The notes under the pieces were generated by a model that saw nothing but the letters and a program-made list of their open reading frames with translations, had not been told where the DNA came from and ran no database searches. DNA of 64,000 nt. It comes from Glossina fuscipes. Taxonomy: Eukaryota > Arthropoda > Insecta > Diptera > Glossinidae. The DNA lies in the NCBI RefSeq assembly GCF_014805625.2, contig NW_023998426.1, forward strand, positions 222,401 to 286,400. The letters are read 5' to 3'. Positions 1 through 11,272 of the stretch are shown here, piece after piece. Numbering within the stretch: the first letter of the stretch is position 1; every line of letters starts with the position of its first letter. The position numbers and the translations under genes are program-made.

Positions 1-97
1 CACTTAAGGAAAATACTTAAGAAGCAACAAAGTGAAAAAAATATTTGGTAAGCAATTGGCGGAAAGTACAATTAGGGCGACATAAGTTTTTCGCAAT

Positions 98-975
98 CCC
101 TTACACCATTTTTGGTGTATGGTAGATTAAGCTTGGGCAGAAGTACGTAACATCCAGAAGAGCTTAAGATAAATCCATCTTTTACTATTCCTTTTGTGTG
201 CTTGTTTGTCGGTCTGATGGTTGTTCATATAATGATATGTTTAACCTACATATCGCAATTTTTAAGATATTTTGATGATTGATTTTCTAGACTCAGATAT
301 TTTGACGCAAAAAAGAACGCTATTGAAAATAGTTCAAATCGGTCTACTTTTTCGAACATTCCCCATAAAAAAAGTTGCGTTTTTGAAAGTCTTTCGACAA
401 AACTCATTCTGTAATAGCATTTCGAAAAAAATTTGGTTCGGATGGAACAATTTTTCGAACCTCCTCTCATATAATCGTTCCCGCCTTAACTGGATGGTAA
501 GAAGATCTAATTTCCAATAGTTCGTGGTAAACGCTGATTCGTAACAGTAAATTGACAAACTAACCAAACTCACCTAATTTCGACCATGTACGTCTATTGT
601 TTGGCCACCACTCCATATAAGGATTCTCAGGAAATAAAAACCTGAAGGCCAAAAAGGCCTAACTGTTAATGTCTTATGATGAAATTTTGTTTATAATACG
701 AATTTGCTTTAAAAATGAACTGGAGAAAATTGAAAACACATGGGTCTATTTCTTGGACCCGACTGCATGTAAGATTTCTCCTGAGTAATAAACCCTTCAG
801 AAAAAAACTTAAGTTTTAAAGTTTTATTACAAAAATTGGTCCATCGCAGCACTTTTTTACAAATTTTAACGGTATGGAATTTGCATCATGTGGGTCTATT
901 TTTTATATCCGAACGTATATAGGGTTTATCATGAAAAGGAAGCCCTTCTAAAATTGAGTTTTGGATCATTTCATG
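98..975 (+). repeat. Long-form dispersed repeat, copy 1
   Basis: This is the first of two long copies of the dominant dispersed repeat of the window; the other is at 9403-10265. Both run in the same order: a 'ttacaccat/ctacaccac' start, a stretch ending in 'aacctacag/acat', 'gatattttg', 'cgctattgaaaat', 'ttcaaatcggt..actttttcga', then later blocks 'attctcaggaaat', 'tgggtctattt' and 'aaaaggaagccctt'. The order is conserved over about 870 bp but the copies are clearly diverged, so both are old. Reading frames inside it are short and are not kept between copies, so it looks non-coding. The element class is unknown to me. End positions are approximate. Confidence 0.6.
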
Positions 976-2430
976 AAAGTCTACCCCCTACTCTTGGAAA
1001 AGTGTACATAAATAAGACGAAGCATAAAAATATGATCCTTAGGGCTCTGACACAATGGAACCGCGTTTTTTTTTTTTCAAGATTGAATTTCATTGCCATT
1101 TCAAGCCCTCACGAATACCAACAAAGTCCTACCAAATATTATAGAAATATGATTTAAAACATGGGATGACGATACGTGTGAATGTCTCGTGTGATCGCTG
1201 CAGCAAATGTATGGTGAAAATATTTTAATTATCACTGTCAATTTGTTTACGTGAGCATAGGAGAACACTTTCACCTCTGCGCCTCTGGTAAGCAAGCTTT
1301 GAAATGTCGAATATCCAATGTCTGCTGCTAGAGACATATTGGCTTCCTCTATAATAATATGGGCAAGGCAGTCGCTGCTATTGGTGATGGATAGCGTGCG
1401 ATAATTGATTCTCTGCATTAGAGGGAAAGCGTGGTGCTTAGTTCCAAGCAATACTGCACAACAGTTCAGATATTCAGACACACTCTCGGACTTTTATTTC
1501 GGGCTTAAAATTATTTCGGTAAATGCAGACATTCCTTGGTCGATGTGATCGTCAGATTTAGCGGCAACAGATCCTTAGTTTCAGATATTCAGAGGACTCC
1601 ACAGACCTCAAACAGTACACCAATCCTGCGGGAATATGCCAAAACAAATCAAAGCCACAACTTAAGCAATTTATAAGAACCATAGCGAAGGCATGAATGT
1701 TCCGGTAAAAGTTTATGCCCATGAATTGCACCATTGTTGTCATTTACCTCAAATTATTTTTCACACATGCATGACAGAAGTCTCTCATACGTAACGCATG
1801 TTACGCTAGGATTTCTTTACATATTGCTAACATAGAGGGGAAGCTATCCTATTCTGAAATCCTTTTGCAACTTACGATTCATCCCACGTATGCCTATATG
1901 TACGGTACGTTACACTATCACGATTGATTTTAGTAGTGACATTCATTCCATCTTACAATGTATTACATTCACACGCATAAGCTGATAGTCTAATTACTTT
2001 TTTTGTCTTTTTATGCCTTTATTATGATATATTTGCTATATATATTAAAGCAGTTCATAGTCAATACTGTTCACATAGGATATATAAGTCAATAACACGT
2101 TCATATAAGATAACAAACTATTTATTCATTTGTGCCCAGACTTGGTAGTTTGATAAGCAAAAATAAAAGTTAATTAAAATAAATATTTAACTGTTTTTCT
2201 TATCGCAATGAATGGTAGCTTGCTTGTGGGATCGCTATCAAAGCATTTAAGTATAATTTAGTTTCTAGACAACAGAAATATTAGATAAATTCTAGATCAA
2301 CTTAAGACTTTGACAACACAATTTATTCACAAACGTTATTTCGGCCGTTTTTCTATACGTACCGCCAGTGATTATTTTACTAAGCTCATGTTTGTCCTTC
2401 ATATGCAACATAATTCTTTAATTCTTGTTT
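976..2430. other. Intergenic; weak protein-like relic on minus strand at 1101-1743
   Basis: No gene is supported here. On the minus strand, frames of 61 codons (1743-1558) and 126 codons (1481-1101) follow each other, separated by stops. The second contains 'HIIIEEANMSLAADIGYSTF', and the neighbouring frame reads 'ENQLSHAIHH'. Together these loosely resemble the C-terminal region of insect odorant receptors, but only across a frameshift. It may be a receptor pseudogene, or chance. The rest (1760-2430) is AT-rich upstream sequence of the lysozyme-like gene, with GATA-type motifs (TGATAAG at 2151; CTTATC at 2199). Confidence 0.25.
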
Positions 2431-2431
2431 A

Positions 2432-2455
2432 GCAGGAAAACATCCTGCATATAAG
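2432..2455 (+). promoter_or_regulatory. Putative core promoter of the lysozyme-like gene
   Basis: A TATA-type box (TATAAG, 2450-2455) lies 32 bases before the first possible start codon, and 56 bases before the second, in-frame ATG at 2512. Directly upstream is a perfect interrupted palindrome, GCAGGA-AAACA-TCCTGC (2432-2448), which could be a factor-binding site. If transcription starts about 30 bases after the box, the 5' leader for the 2488 ATG would be very short; this favours the ATG at 2512. Assignment is by position only. Confidence 0.35.
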
Positions 2456-2487
2456 TGAGAGAAATTCAAGAGATTTATTGATATAAA

Positions 2488-3780
2488 ATGCTTTGGAATA
2501 TTTGTTCGACAATGAATATCGTAACAATTCTTGGATTGTGCTTAACTCAGAGTTGTTTAGTGGAAAGCAAAAAATATATGCGCTGTGAATTATCAAAAGA
2601 GCTGGTGGAACGTTATCAAATCAGTAAAACATTCCTATCAAATTGTAAGTATGCATGCTGGCAAAGCAATAAAAGTACATTTTCTATTCTAATAATAATT
2701 GCCTTTGTTAACAAAACAGGGATTTGTTTAATCGAACATGAAAGCGAACGCGATACTAAAAAGTTCACAACGTTAACTAATGGCAGCAATAAAATCGGTT
2801 TATTTCAAATCAGTAGTAAAGAGTGTCGTAGCGGTCACAAAATAGAAGAGTGCGACGTTCAAAAGCATCCCTGCTGTAAAATGCCTTGTGCCGGTAAGAA
2901 TTTCATTATAAAATGAAATTTAATTAAAAATAAAAGCATAGTGAAAACATTATAGTATGACAAGACGCCACAACTATTAAGTACGTATATAAATGTCAAG
3001 TACTTGTAGATGTGGCATAGATCCCCACAAACTTCATATAGTCTTGTAGCTTAGATGGTTTAGGGTTTGCTAGAATTTTCATTGCTTACTATGCTTTTTT
3101 TTTTACTTAAAAAAAAAACAAGAAAAGTTTTTTATGATTAAAGAAAACTTTTATTTCTAATTATACTAAGTTAGGACGGATGTGTGTAACCTGCAGAAGG
3201 ACTTGAGATAAAGCCATCGATTCGGAATCGTAATCTGAATTCATTTAAGCCTATCTGTCCGTCTGTCCAGGGAAATTTGTGTTGAAGCTGCAGATCGCAG
3301 TTTTTCAAATATTTTTTCGTCCATTTTTTCGACCATTCCCCATATAAGACCCTATTCTGAAAAGTTGTTATGTTGGAAAAAATTGCAATTTTCAAAATTT
3401 CTCGGCAAAAATAAAAATCATGTTACATGATACGATGTAAGGTATTTAATAGCCGCCTAGCTCGACACTTGGTTTTATTCAAATATTTTATTTATTTATT
3501 TATTTTGATTATTTTTAGTGAATAATTTTTTTTTTATGATATTTTTTAATAATTTTTTTTTGCTTTTTTTTCAAATAATTTTCTTTCCAAAAAAAAAGAT
3601 TTCCTTAACGATGATATTTCGGACGATGTGGAATGTGCGAAAAGAATATTCGAACAAAAAGGCTTTCAGTATTGGAATGGTTGGTCCACCTATTGTCGTA
3701 ACCAGCAGAATCTACCGAATTTAAGTATAGCCTGTAATATAAATACCATAACGCCTTTATCAAGATTGCTTTTATTATGA
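2488..3780 (+). CDS. C-type lysozyme-like secreted protein (catalytic Asp replaced)
   Basis: Three exons (2488-2644, 2720-2893, 3599-3780) joined at GT-AG introns of 75 and 705 bp give 170 residues. An ATG at 2512 (residue 9) gives the more typical signal peptide, MNIVTILGLC..., with maturation near residues 27-28. C-type lysozyme (glycoside hydrolase 22) features are clear: 'RCELSKELV' at the mature N terminus, 'NWICLIEHES' with the catalytic Glu at residue 60, 'GLFQIS', 'DDISDDVECAK' and 'GWSTYC'. The second catalytic residue, Asp in the usual '(N/S)DYG', is Lys77 here ('SNKIG'), so muramidase activity is doubtful. All eight canonical cysteines are present plus two more (97 and 104), allowing a fifth disulphide, and a 14-residue tail follows the last cysteine. 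The family acts outside cells in immunity or digestion; diverged members may bind without cutting. Intron 2 contains a dispersed repeat. The 3' acceptor follows an A-run (weak polypyrimidine tract), but the phase and homology across it fit. Confidence 0.85.
3165..3466 (+). repeat. Short-form dispersed repeat inside lysozyme-like intron 2
   Basis: The copy begins near 'taagttaggacggatgtgtg' and ends near 'ggtatttaatagccgcc', matching the short form seen elsewhere ('ttgtgcggatatgtgcaac' start, 'ggtatttaatggtcg' end). Internal landmarks shared with other copies are 'agaaggacttgagat', 'tctgtccgtctgtcc', 'tttttcgaccattccccatata'. It lies in the 705-bp second intron and accounts for about 40% of its length. 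Confidence 0.55.
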
Positions 3781-3806
3781 TACATAAATGAATTGAAAGG
3801 AGTAGG

Positions 3807-3812
3807 AATAAA
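3807..3812 (+). terminator. Polyadenylation signal of the lysozyme-like gene
   Basis: A canonical AATAAA lies 27 bases after the stop codon at 3778-3780, in the normal place for a compact insect 3' UTR. Confidence 0.5.
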
Positions 3813-6800
3813 ACAAGAAAACATACACATTTGTTACAAGCTGCGCGTATGTTTTTTCAACAAAATTGAACGGAAAATTAATTACTTTTTTCTAATAAAC
3901 ATTGCTTGGTTCAATTACACATAGTTAGACTCACGTCAGTCAAATCCAGCCATCTCGTATATAATTTCAGTTAATTTGCAAACACCAGAAACTCCTGAAT
4001 GAATCTGCTTTGCTTACGATGAACAACTCAGCTCTACTGATTTTAGTTTACATTGACTTATGTCGCATTGTAGGACAACTTGTTTGCTCAATGACTCATT
4101 GCGATTGTCGCATTGGTTGTTTTTCTATTTATGTATTTCCAAGTATATGAGGTGTGAAAAAAGCAGTAAACTTGATTTAAAATTATGACCAAAGAAACAT
4201 AAAATGAAAAATCTGAGCTAAATCCTACTTATGGTTATATTACTTGCAAAGAAAAAATCAATTCCAGAATTTATTTAATGAAAAGAAACGTAAGTAATAA
4301 TATGCTACACTTATTGACCTCAAATCTAGCGTTCAGTCTGGGCTTTATTGATACTGATATGATTGCTTCCCATTCAAAGTCAATCTTGGAGTTTTTCATT
4401 AAAAGCTTTCTAACCAAATTTTGTTGCTCGTTGTGCCTAACACAAATGGCGAAAACATCCAATCGCCTTCGAATTTATCCCAAGAAAATACTTTATGTGT
4501 GGCGGCAGAATTTTCCATCACCTAGGAATGATACCCTAACTAAAAATGTTGAAGAGTCTTCTTTCAATCTTTTTTCCACGTTTTACATTTCTTATGACTT
4601 ATTAGCCTAAAAAGATAAGGGATAAGAGAAGAGCTTAGCTTAGCAAGAGAATAATGAAGGACGAGTTACCTTTAAAAGGTCATAATTAAGTGCTTAGCAT
4701 AATGATAGCATAATGAGAGCATTTAGATCTTTTGATGACGGGGTAACCAAAACAATTATTGAAACGCAACGCTTTGAACGCTGCATTGACTACTATTTCA
4801 TAACTAAAGGCAGACGCAGTTGAAGCATTAAAGAAAAAAAATCTAAGACCAATGGTACGATACACCATGGAAAGGAACTGAAAACCAATGCTTGTCTTTG
4901 TGACAAAAAAAGAACTAAAAACTAATGCTTGTCCCATGTTGTGTGTTGGTTTTATTTATTTAAAATCGTTCTTTTCGATTACCGATAAGTTAAATCTCTC
5001 TTTCTCAACAACTTATCTGCGCTAAGAAAAGCCAAAGTATATGAAATTACAACGCAATTAACGCGCAGCGGGCGGCATGCATTTAACTCCTTACGACATG
5101 ATTAAAAAGAAAAAAATTTCAATTTAGTTGTTGTACTAAGGTATACTGGTATCTTCAACTTCCTACTAAGGGCAAAATGTAATGAGTAGATCTTTTCTGA
5201 GATATTTCAGAGGGAAACAAAGGGAGCAAACCTTCATCTCTTTTTCAGTTTACTGTCCATGCGCTGCAGTAAACTGGCCATCAAAATGGAAGGGCGAGTT
5301 TGTAGTGTATTTTGACAATCGCAATAGGGTAATAGATTGTGATATATCAATTTTATCCTCATCCTCTCAGAAAGAAGAAGAAAGTGTGCAGGCACTCTTG
5401 TTTGACCGCGATCCGTTCTGGAAACAGAGAGTCCGTCTGTATTTCCGCCCCGCCATTCGCCTTATCCTTTTTGAATGGGATCGGTAAGTATGTGCAAGTG
5501 TACAGAAACTCTTGCCTGACCGTCCTCGGGCCTGAGAGGGAACGTCTATGTGTCCTTTCCCCTCTGCCTGCAGTAGACGTAAAATACTGGCGACTTCTTA
5601 TAAGTCTGGCTATTGTACCGTCCGAATTTCCACTTATACACACTCTGAACGCCGCCAACTATGTTTACGCCTTGATTAAAATTTCATAGCCACAGCTTGA
5701 AAACACGATCACGGATTACACCGTCCGTACATATCACCGCCAGAAATACACCTCAATCTACCTTTTAATAGAACTGTGTACGAACACTTACTGGCTTTTT
5801 CTTTTCTTCTCTTGTAGTAAAGTAAATATTTGACTTACAAACGCCCAACTATCTTACTTATTTCGAAGCCTTCTTCGCGCCAAACGGTAAAAACTATTGA
5901 AACTGCGAACATCGTTTTTGTTTTCTAGAAAGTCCTGAGTAATACCTCAGCTACAGAGACCCCATTAAGCTTACAACACTCAGCGAAGCCGCTTATTATG
6001 GCTAAAAAAAATAAAAATTGTAAACGTTTCCAAGAAAGACAAAATGTACGGAATAGTTAGCAACAACATAAGAAATTCCAGTCCCGAAAGGATTAATGTC
6101 ACGCCCATCCGAAGGAAACGAATAAAAAAACGATCGTTTTATTAAATTGAGTCACAAATACATTCGCTTCAAGGAAATTACTTAGAGCCACTTACTGACA
6201 CTTAGAGCCATCTACTGTGTTTGTTGTTTAATTTAAGTCTGAATTTTTTTTTTACATTGCTTGGCGTTATCTCACCATATGTGCGAATTCAATAATAATT
6301 GAACGGGCGTTGGGTTCATGGTTGACGCATATATCTCACTTTTATAGGGCATTAAACGGTAGTCTGCCTCTGCCTCCAGTACATTTCTTTATCTCGATTT
6401 ATTTATTTTATAAATTATCGTTAAATAATTAACACCAACGGCATATAAGCGCCAGCGGCTTGCTTTTCAAGTCCGCATACATGTACAAAAACAACTGAAA
6501 AATAACTGACTGCTTTACTATTCCCCTCATCTCGAAGATTAAGGAGCCGCATTGCCATTCACTTGCCCTGTAAAAATTCTTTTCGAACATAGTTTAACGC
6601 GTTAGACGAAGAGCGCTCTTGTCGATTGACTTTATTAGAGTAAAGAGAGATATGTTACGGATTACTTTAAGGTACGGTTGTCGCATACAGTCACATAAAA
6701 TGCAGGGCAGTAACGCAATGATCTTTGTGGATACACGTAACAAGTTGGAAGAATTCCAAAGGACTTTTTTTTTGATTCAAAAAACGAACACAAAATGCCA

Positions 6801-7850
6801 CTGCCACTGTGGTGCCAATAATCATTCAAGTCAAGTTAATTTCCTCCCCATACCCATACAGTTACAATGCATATCGCCAAATTTTGATGGCTTAGGAAAA
6901 GCTTGGGTGAATTCAACAAAATACGGAATGAATTGTCGCAACAATTATCTGAGAGGAGAACGCTTCTCTTCCTTTATGACCCCCTGCAAAGATTTCAGTT
7001 GATTCACAGGACGGCGATTTTTTTTTTTTTTTGAAGAGGCAAACAATTTTGATTGAAACTCTTCCTTCCAGACAAAGCAGGGCCTCTCTAACAGCTCTAA
7101 TCATTTAGTACTGCCGTCATGTTCGGTTTAAAAAAACTACAGCCACACCGAAGCCCGTAACCAGCAGTCAGAAACTCCATTGCTCCATTGCTTAGGTCGA
7201 CTTTCCATGGGCTTTGAAAAATTCATAAGGTCGTTCTTTTGCGCATGCGGCTTATCGAACTGAACATTCTGATAGCCTGAACTATCATCCAACTTTTAAA
7301 CGTGGATTTGTAATGTGCAAGGGGAAAATCAAAATCGCAATACTAAGCACTTAGTCGCACTTTTACTTCTCTAGACCTCTCAATAAGTTCGTAGACTTGG
7401 ATGTAATCGGGAGCCTCCATAACCGAGTAGCTGATTGTTAAGTAAACAAGTCGGCAAGCAGACGACTTTTCACACTTTCGATGGCTTCTTTATGGTAGCC
7501 GGGATCTATCAAATCAAGCTAAATATGGAGAGAAAACCGTATGGAACAAAACTCTGACGCATAACAACAATATAGACTTGCGAGGAACCACGCGGATAGC
7601 CTTGCTGATGCTATTCCAGCAATTTTGTTCCTTACAAGTGGATGATAACCTTTTACCGACGCACTGAAAGGTGAACAGGCTTAAGGCGAATATAAAGAAA
7701 GTTCTGAAGATATTATTTATGCAATGGAATAGTGAATAGAGCTATGCATGCACTCGCCTTAATATAAAGGAGGAGTTAGTGCACCTGGGATCATATAAAC
7801 ATCGCCGGAATGCTAGCTCGACATATACACTAAAACTAGTAAAAGGAAAT
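3813..7850. other. Intergenic, no gene supported
   Basis: The largest open frames are 110 codons at 4278-4610 (+), 101 at 5182-5487 (+), 116 at 5339-5689 (+) and 127 at 6619-7002 (+). None resembles a family I know, several lack an ATG start, and no consistent splice partners are visible. One GC-richer tandem duplication (5384-5575) is listed separately. The rest is ordinary AT-rich sequence. Confidence 0.5.
5384..5575. repeat. Diverged tandem duplication, period about 114 bp
   Basis: Two units start at 5384 and 5498. They share 'gtgt(g/a)cag', 'actcttg..tgaccg', 'gtccgtctgtatttccgccc' against 'gtctatgtgtcctttcccc', and 'cgcc/tgcc'. The stretch is more GC-rich than its surroundings. The units differ at many positions, so the duplication is old. 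Confidence 0.4.
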
Positions 7851-7854
7851 AAAC

Positions 7855-8245
7855 ACATTATAGTCGTCGACGGTCCACCATTAAATACTCTCCTACCACT
7901 GCGCTTAATATAGTTATTCATATAACAAAACATTTTCAAATCAAAACATTTTGTAGCAAGTGGTCGAAACAGTGGCCTGATCGAAACCATTTTCAGTAGC
8001 GTTCTTTGTTGGAAATACCTAAGAAATTGTGAAGAATAGATGGTCAGATATGAGATAGACAGACAGACACACCTTCATATATACTTAGATTTTTTTGAGA
8101 AATAGATTCTGATTCCGAAAGTCATTCTGAATCCATCGGGTTAATAAGGGCGGGTACTATGCCGAGTCCTTGTGGGAATGGGTGTTGCACACATCCGTAC
8201 AAACTTAAAATATGTCTTACCAATACAAGTGGTGTAAGATAATAA
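7855..8245 (-). repeat. Short-form dispersed repeat, nearly full copy
   Basis: Read on the plus strand it runs from 'ggtccaccattaaatac', then a 'cctaccactgcgcttaatata' like start, through 'agtggtcgaaac', 'gaaaccattttcagtagcgt', 'cagatatgagatagacagac', 'gttgcacacatccgtacaaa', to 'acaagtggtgtaagata'. The two ends form a short imperfect inverted repeat (CTAC.CCACT / AAGTGGTGTA). This is opposite in orientation to the copies at 98, 3165 and 9403. Confidence 0.6.
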
Positions 8246-8451
8246 AGGGTTTCATTGCCACTTCGTTTCTGTCCTTGAAACTATCATGACTACATGATAT
8301 AGAAATTCAGAGACATCTGGCCAACTTGACTCCATCCGTGACGTTATTAAGTTGCATATAAGCGCAAGTTATGAAATTTTCATTTGACTTGTTAACTAAA
8401 GAGATAATTATTCTTTCTTCTAAACTTAACAATCCAGGCAAAGTATTGTTA

Positions 8452-8494
<43 letters not shown>
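8452..8494. repeat. (ACT)n microsatellite
   Basis: About 14 uninterrupted ACT units. It makes poly-Thr or poly-Val readings on the two strands, which are not evidence of a protein. Confidence 0.95.
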
Positions 8495-9048
8495 TTGTTG
8501 GCAAAGTGCATATATTAACTACCATGATTACTATCATCATATCGTTTAAAATAAAATATTGCGGTCAAATTGTAATTGAATCTGCCATTTAAACAAAACA
8601 AATTTAAATATATATATTTTTATTTCAATTCTCAATTGTTTTTAAACTTCCGCCGAAACATAAGGATTTCCTTTCCATTGAAAAAAAGAGAAAAAAACAA
8701 CAACAAACATTTCTTTAATAAAGAAGTGTTAAAACGTATAATATAGAATTTCATGTATTAAATAAAAATTAAAATGTCAGAGCATAAAAAAGTATTTTAT
8801 GCAAGAAAAATTTTGAATAATAGTTTTTTTTTTTTAGTTCCACAACGTTAATTTTATTATTATACGAATATATACGGATGTCTAATATATGTTTTATGAT
8901 ACACAAAAATATCACATTTTTTTCTTTTTTTTTTTATTATTATTTATGTTACTCTACGACGATAATAGAGAAAATTATACATAAGTACGTTACATCGGAA
9001 TATGTGTACAGATATGGATGCTTGCATATAAACTATAAAACACATAAC

Positions 9049-9073
9049 AATAATAATAATAATAATAATAATA
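9049..9073. repeat. (AAT)n microsatellite
   Basis: Eight AAT units in a row, continuous with flanking AT-rich sequence. Confidence 0.9.
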
Positions 9074-9266
9074 GCAAGTAATAGTGTGTGCGATATATGT
9101 ATGAAATCAACAATAGAATAAACAGAACAAGTAATAATTATGTAGGTACAATAACAACAAAATAGTAACTCCAGCCACCTGCACCTTATCACATCTACTC
9201 ATTCATTTATATTCAATTGTACGCAATCGTTGTAATGTTACGGTTTCAAATTTCCAATTCACTTCA

Positions 9267-9269
<3 letters not shown>

Positions 9270-9319
<50 letters not shown>

Positions 9320-9329
9320 GCTCGCTCGC
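9270..9329. repeat. (CT)n microsatellite
   Basis: A run of CT dinucleotides interrupted once by 'at' near 9305 and ending in CTCG units. About 60 bp of pure polypyrimidine on this strand. Confidence 0.95.
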
Positions 9330-9402
9330 TTGCTCTTTCCCACACGCACTACTTTGATCTTCATCTAACTGTGCTGTTTACTTTCTTGTTGTCTCTTTTT
9401 AT

Positions 9403-10265
9403 ACCCTACACCACTGTTGGTACAGGGTGTATTATATATGTACGGAAATACGTAATACCCAGCAAGGCTTAACTATAATCAATTTCTGAATCACGTTAAG
9501 CTTGTCTGTTCATCTGATGTCTGCTCAACCTACAGATCTTCAATTTTCGAGATATTTTGTTGTAATTTGGTGCCATCTCATCCAATGACTAACGCTATTG
9601 AAAATGGTTCGAATCGGTGCACTTTTTCGACCCATCCACATTGAATGCCTTTCTTTGAGCACTTTGACCTTCCAAATTGATATGAAAAAGTTTGGCTCGG
9701 TTGGGGCAAATTTTTGAGCCTCATTTTTACGAAAACGAAACTTTTATATGACAAAAATTGGTTCGTAATAGTAACGCGACAAAAGAATCCACCTAACCGA
9801 ATTTGGACCTATTGTAGACCTATTTGTTAGATACAGCCATACGTAAGAATTCTCAGGAAATTAAAATCCTCATATGCCAGAAAGGTCTAATAGTTAAGGC
9901 TTTGTGATGATGTAAATTTGTTCTTGATAGTAATTAGACAAAAAAATCAAGTGCATTCAATTTGAATCCAGTGGGTCTATTTCGCGGACCTCACTTCATA
10001 TAAGATTGTTCATGAATAGTAAGCCCTACAGAGAAAGATTTAGTTTTTCGTAAAAAATTTAACAAACAAAAAATTAACGATAGAGAATTTGGACCATATA
10101 GATTCATGTTCTAGACCACAACAAACGTACCGGTTATCAAGAAAAGGAAGCCCTTATTTGAAGAGAGTCTAATTTCTAACTGAAACTGAAAAATAATAAA
10201 ATTTATAGAAAGTAAATGAAGTTTGCAAAATCTGGACCATACCATGTGTTATTTCGGGCATCCTC
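9403..10265 (+). repeat. Long-form dispersed repeat, copy 2
   Basis: It begins 'ataccctacaccactgttgg' and matches the copy at 98-975 in order and orientation: 'aacctacagat', 'gagatattttg', 'aacgctattgaaaatggtt', 'gaatcggtgcactttttcga', 'attctcaggaaat', 'agtgggtctattt', 'gaaaaggaagccctt'. The short copies elsewhere correspond to the first 300-400 bp only; the two long copies show that the family also has a second half. No conserved reading frame was seen. Confidence 0.6.
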
Positions 10266-10897
10266 CGGGCATGCGGGTTTACACCGAAAATGTGCTTTGG
10301 AATGCGTATTCGTGTATGGTTACCAAAACGAGTGGATAACCCTACTAGACGAAGTGGTATAAGCTACGTTAAGTAGGTCTTGCCCTACTGTGATATCTAT
10401 CCTACTTTGTCTTTTGTCGTCTTTTGCTGCTTACTGATTATTATTTTACATTTTTGAAAATTAAAAAATCAAAAGAAGCGAATTTTATAAAAAATAAAAA
10501 ATAGGCCCAGTCTTCCGCTAGAAACGTCCCGTTTTTTTTTTCTTTTTTCTTTTTGCATTATTAATACATTAACAATTGTTTTATCTGCTTGAATGTATGC
10601 ATAAATGTATGTGTATACGTATAATTTTTCTTTTTAACTTTTTCTTGCTTTTTTTTTTCATTTTTTTATTTTTTTATTTTTTTTTATTTGTTTCATTTTA
10701 CACTATTGAAACGTTTGAATGCCTTTAATTTCCGGTAGTCATGGTTTACGCTCATATTATCGCTCACTGCCCTGTTTGGGTTTGTGTTTGTGTGTTGTTC
10801 AATTCATTGTGACAGGTAAGAAACCCACATAGTAAGCATGCATGTAGAATGGTACGCATGGTTTATAAATAAAATCAACAAAAACAACGATAGCAGT

Positions 10898-10943
10898 AAC
10901 AACAACGACAACAACAACAACAGCAGCAGCAGCAGCAGCAACA
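10898..10943. repeat. (CAA)n/(CAG)n trinucleotide tract
   Basis: Imperfect CAA units change into about seven CAG units, then CAA again. No open frame with non-repeat coding sequence surrounds it. Confidence 0.9.
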
Positions 10944-11057
10944 TAACAATATAAATATATTCTAAATATGGTTGAAAACAAAACGAATACATAATAAAAT
11001 GAAAAAGAAGAATACGTTAATATTCTTTATGGTGATTTAGGCACTTTCAGCTTTATT

Positions 11058-11061
<4 letters not shown>

Positions 11062-11092
<31 letters not shown>
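11062..11092. repeat. (TG)n microsatellite
   Basis: About 15 TG dinucleotides followed by a T-rich run. Confidence 0.95.
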
Positions 11093-11094
<2 letters not shown>

Positions 11095-11242
11095 TTTTTT
11101 TTGTACTTTTGTGCCTTTGTAAACGAATAGGCGAGTAAGTGTGCTTCTTCTATGTGTACTGTGTAATTTTAATAAAAATTATCATATGAAGTCCAGTAGA
11201 CCGTAACAGTAATATTTTTATAATGTTTTCCTGTTGAACTCT

Positions 11243-11272
11243 ACAACAACAACAACAACAACAAGAACAACA
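11243..11272. repeat. (ACA)n microsatellite
   Basis: Ten ACA units with one substitution (aga). Confidence 0.85.

Larger units (their letters stand above)
8246..9400. other. AT-rich microsatellite island
   Basis: No coding potential seen. The stretch holds homopolymer A and T runs plus the trinucleotide and CT repeats listed separately. The short frames running through the repeats are products of the repeats. Confidence 0.5.

Noticed and set aside
1101..1481. 126-codon minus-strand frame as an intact gene
   Set aside because: No ATG-based start that makes sense, no splice partners in phase; at best a relic.
4278..4610. 110-codon plus-strand frame with ATG
   Set aside because: No motif or signal peptide, and an equally open frame on the opposite strand; probably chance.
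6619..7002. 127-codon plus-strand open frame
   Set aside because: Starts with a non-ATG codon, has no recognisable motif, no splice partners, and an A/T-run-rich composition.
8371..8592. Poly-Thr / poly-Val frames over 8,300-8,600
   Set aside because: Produced by the (ACT)n microsatellite.
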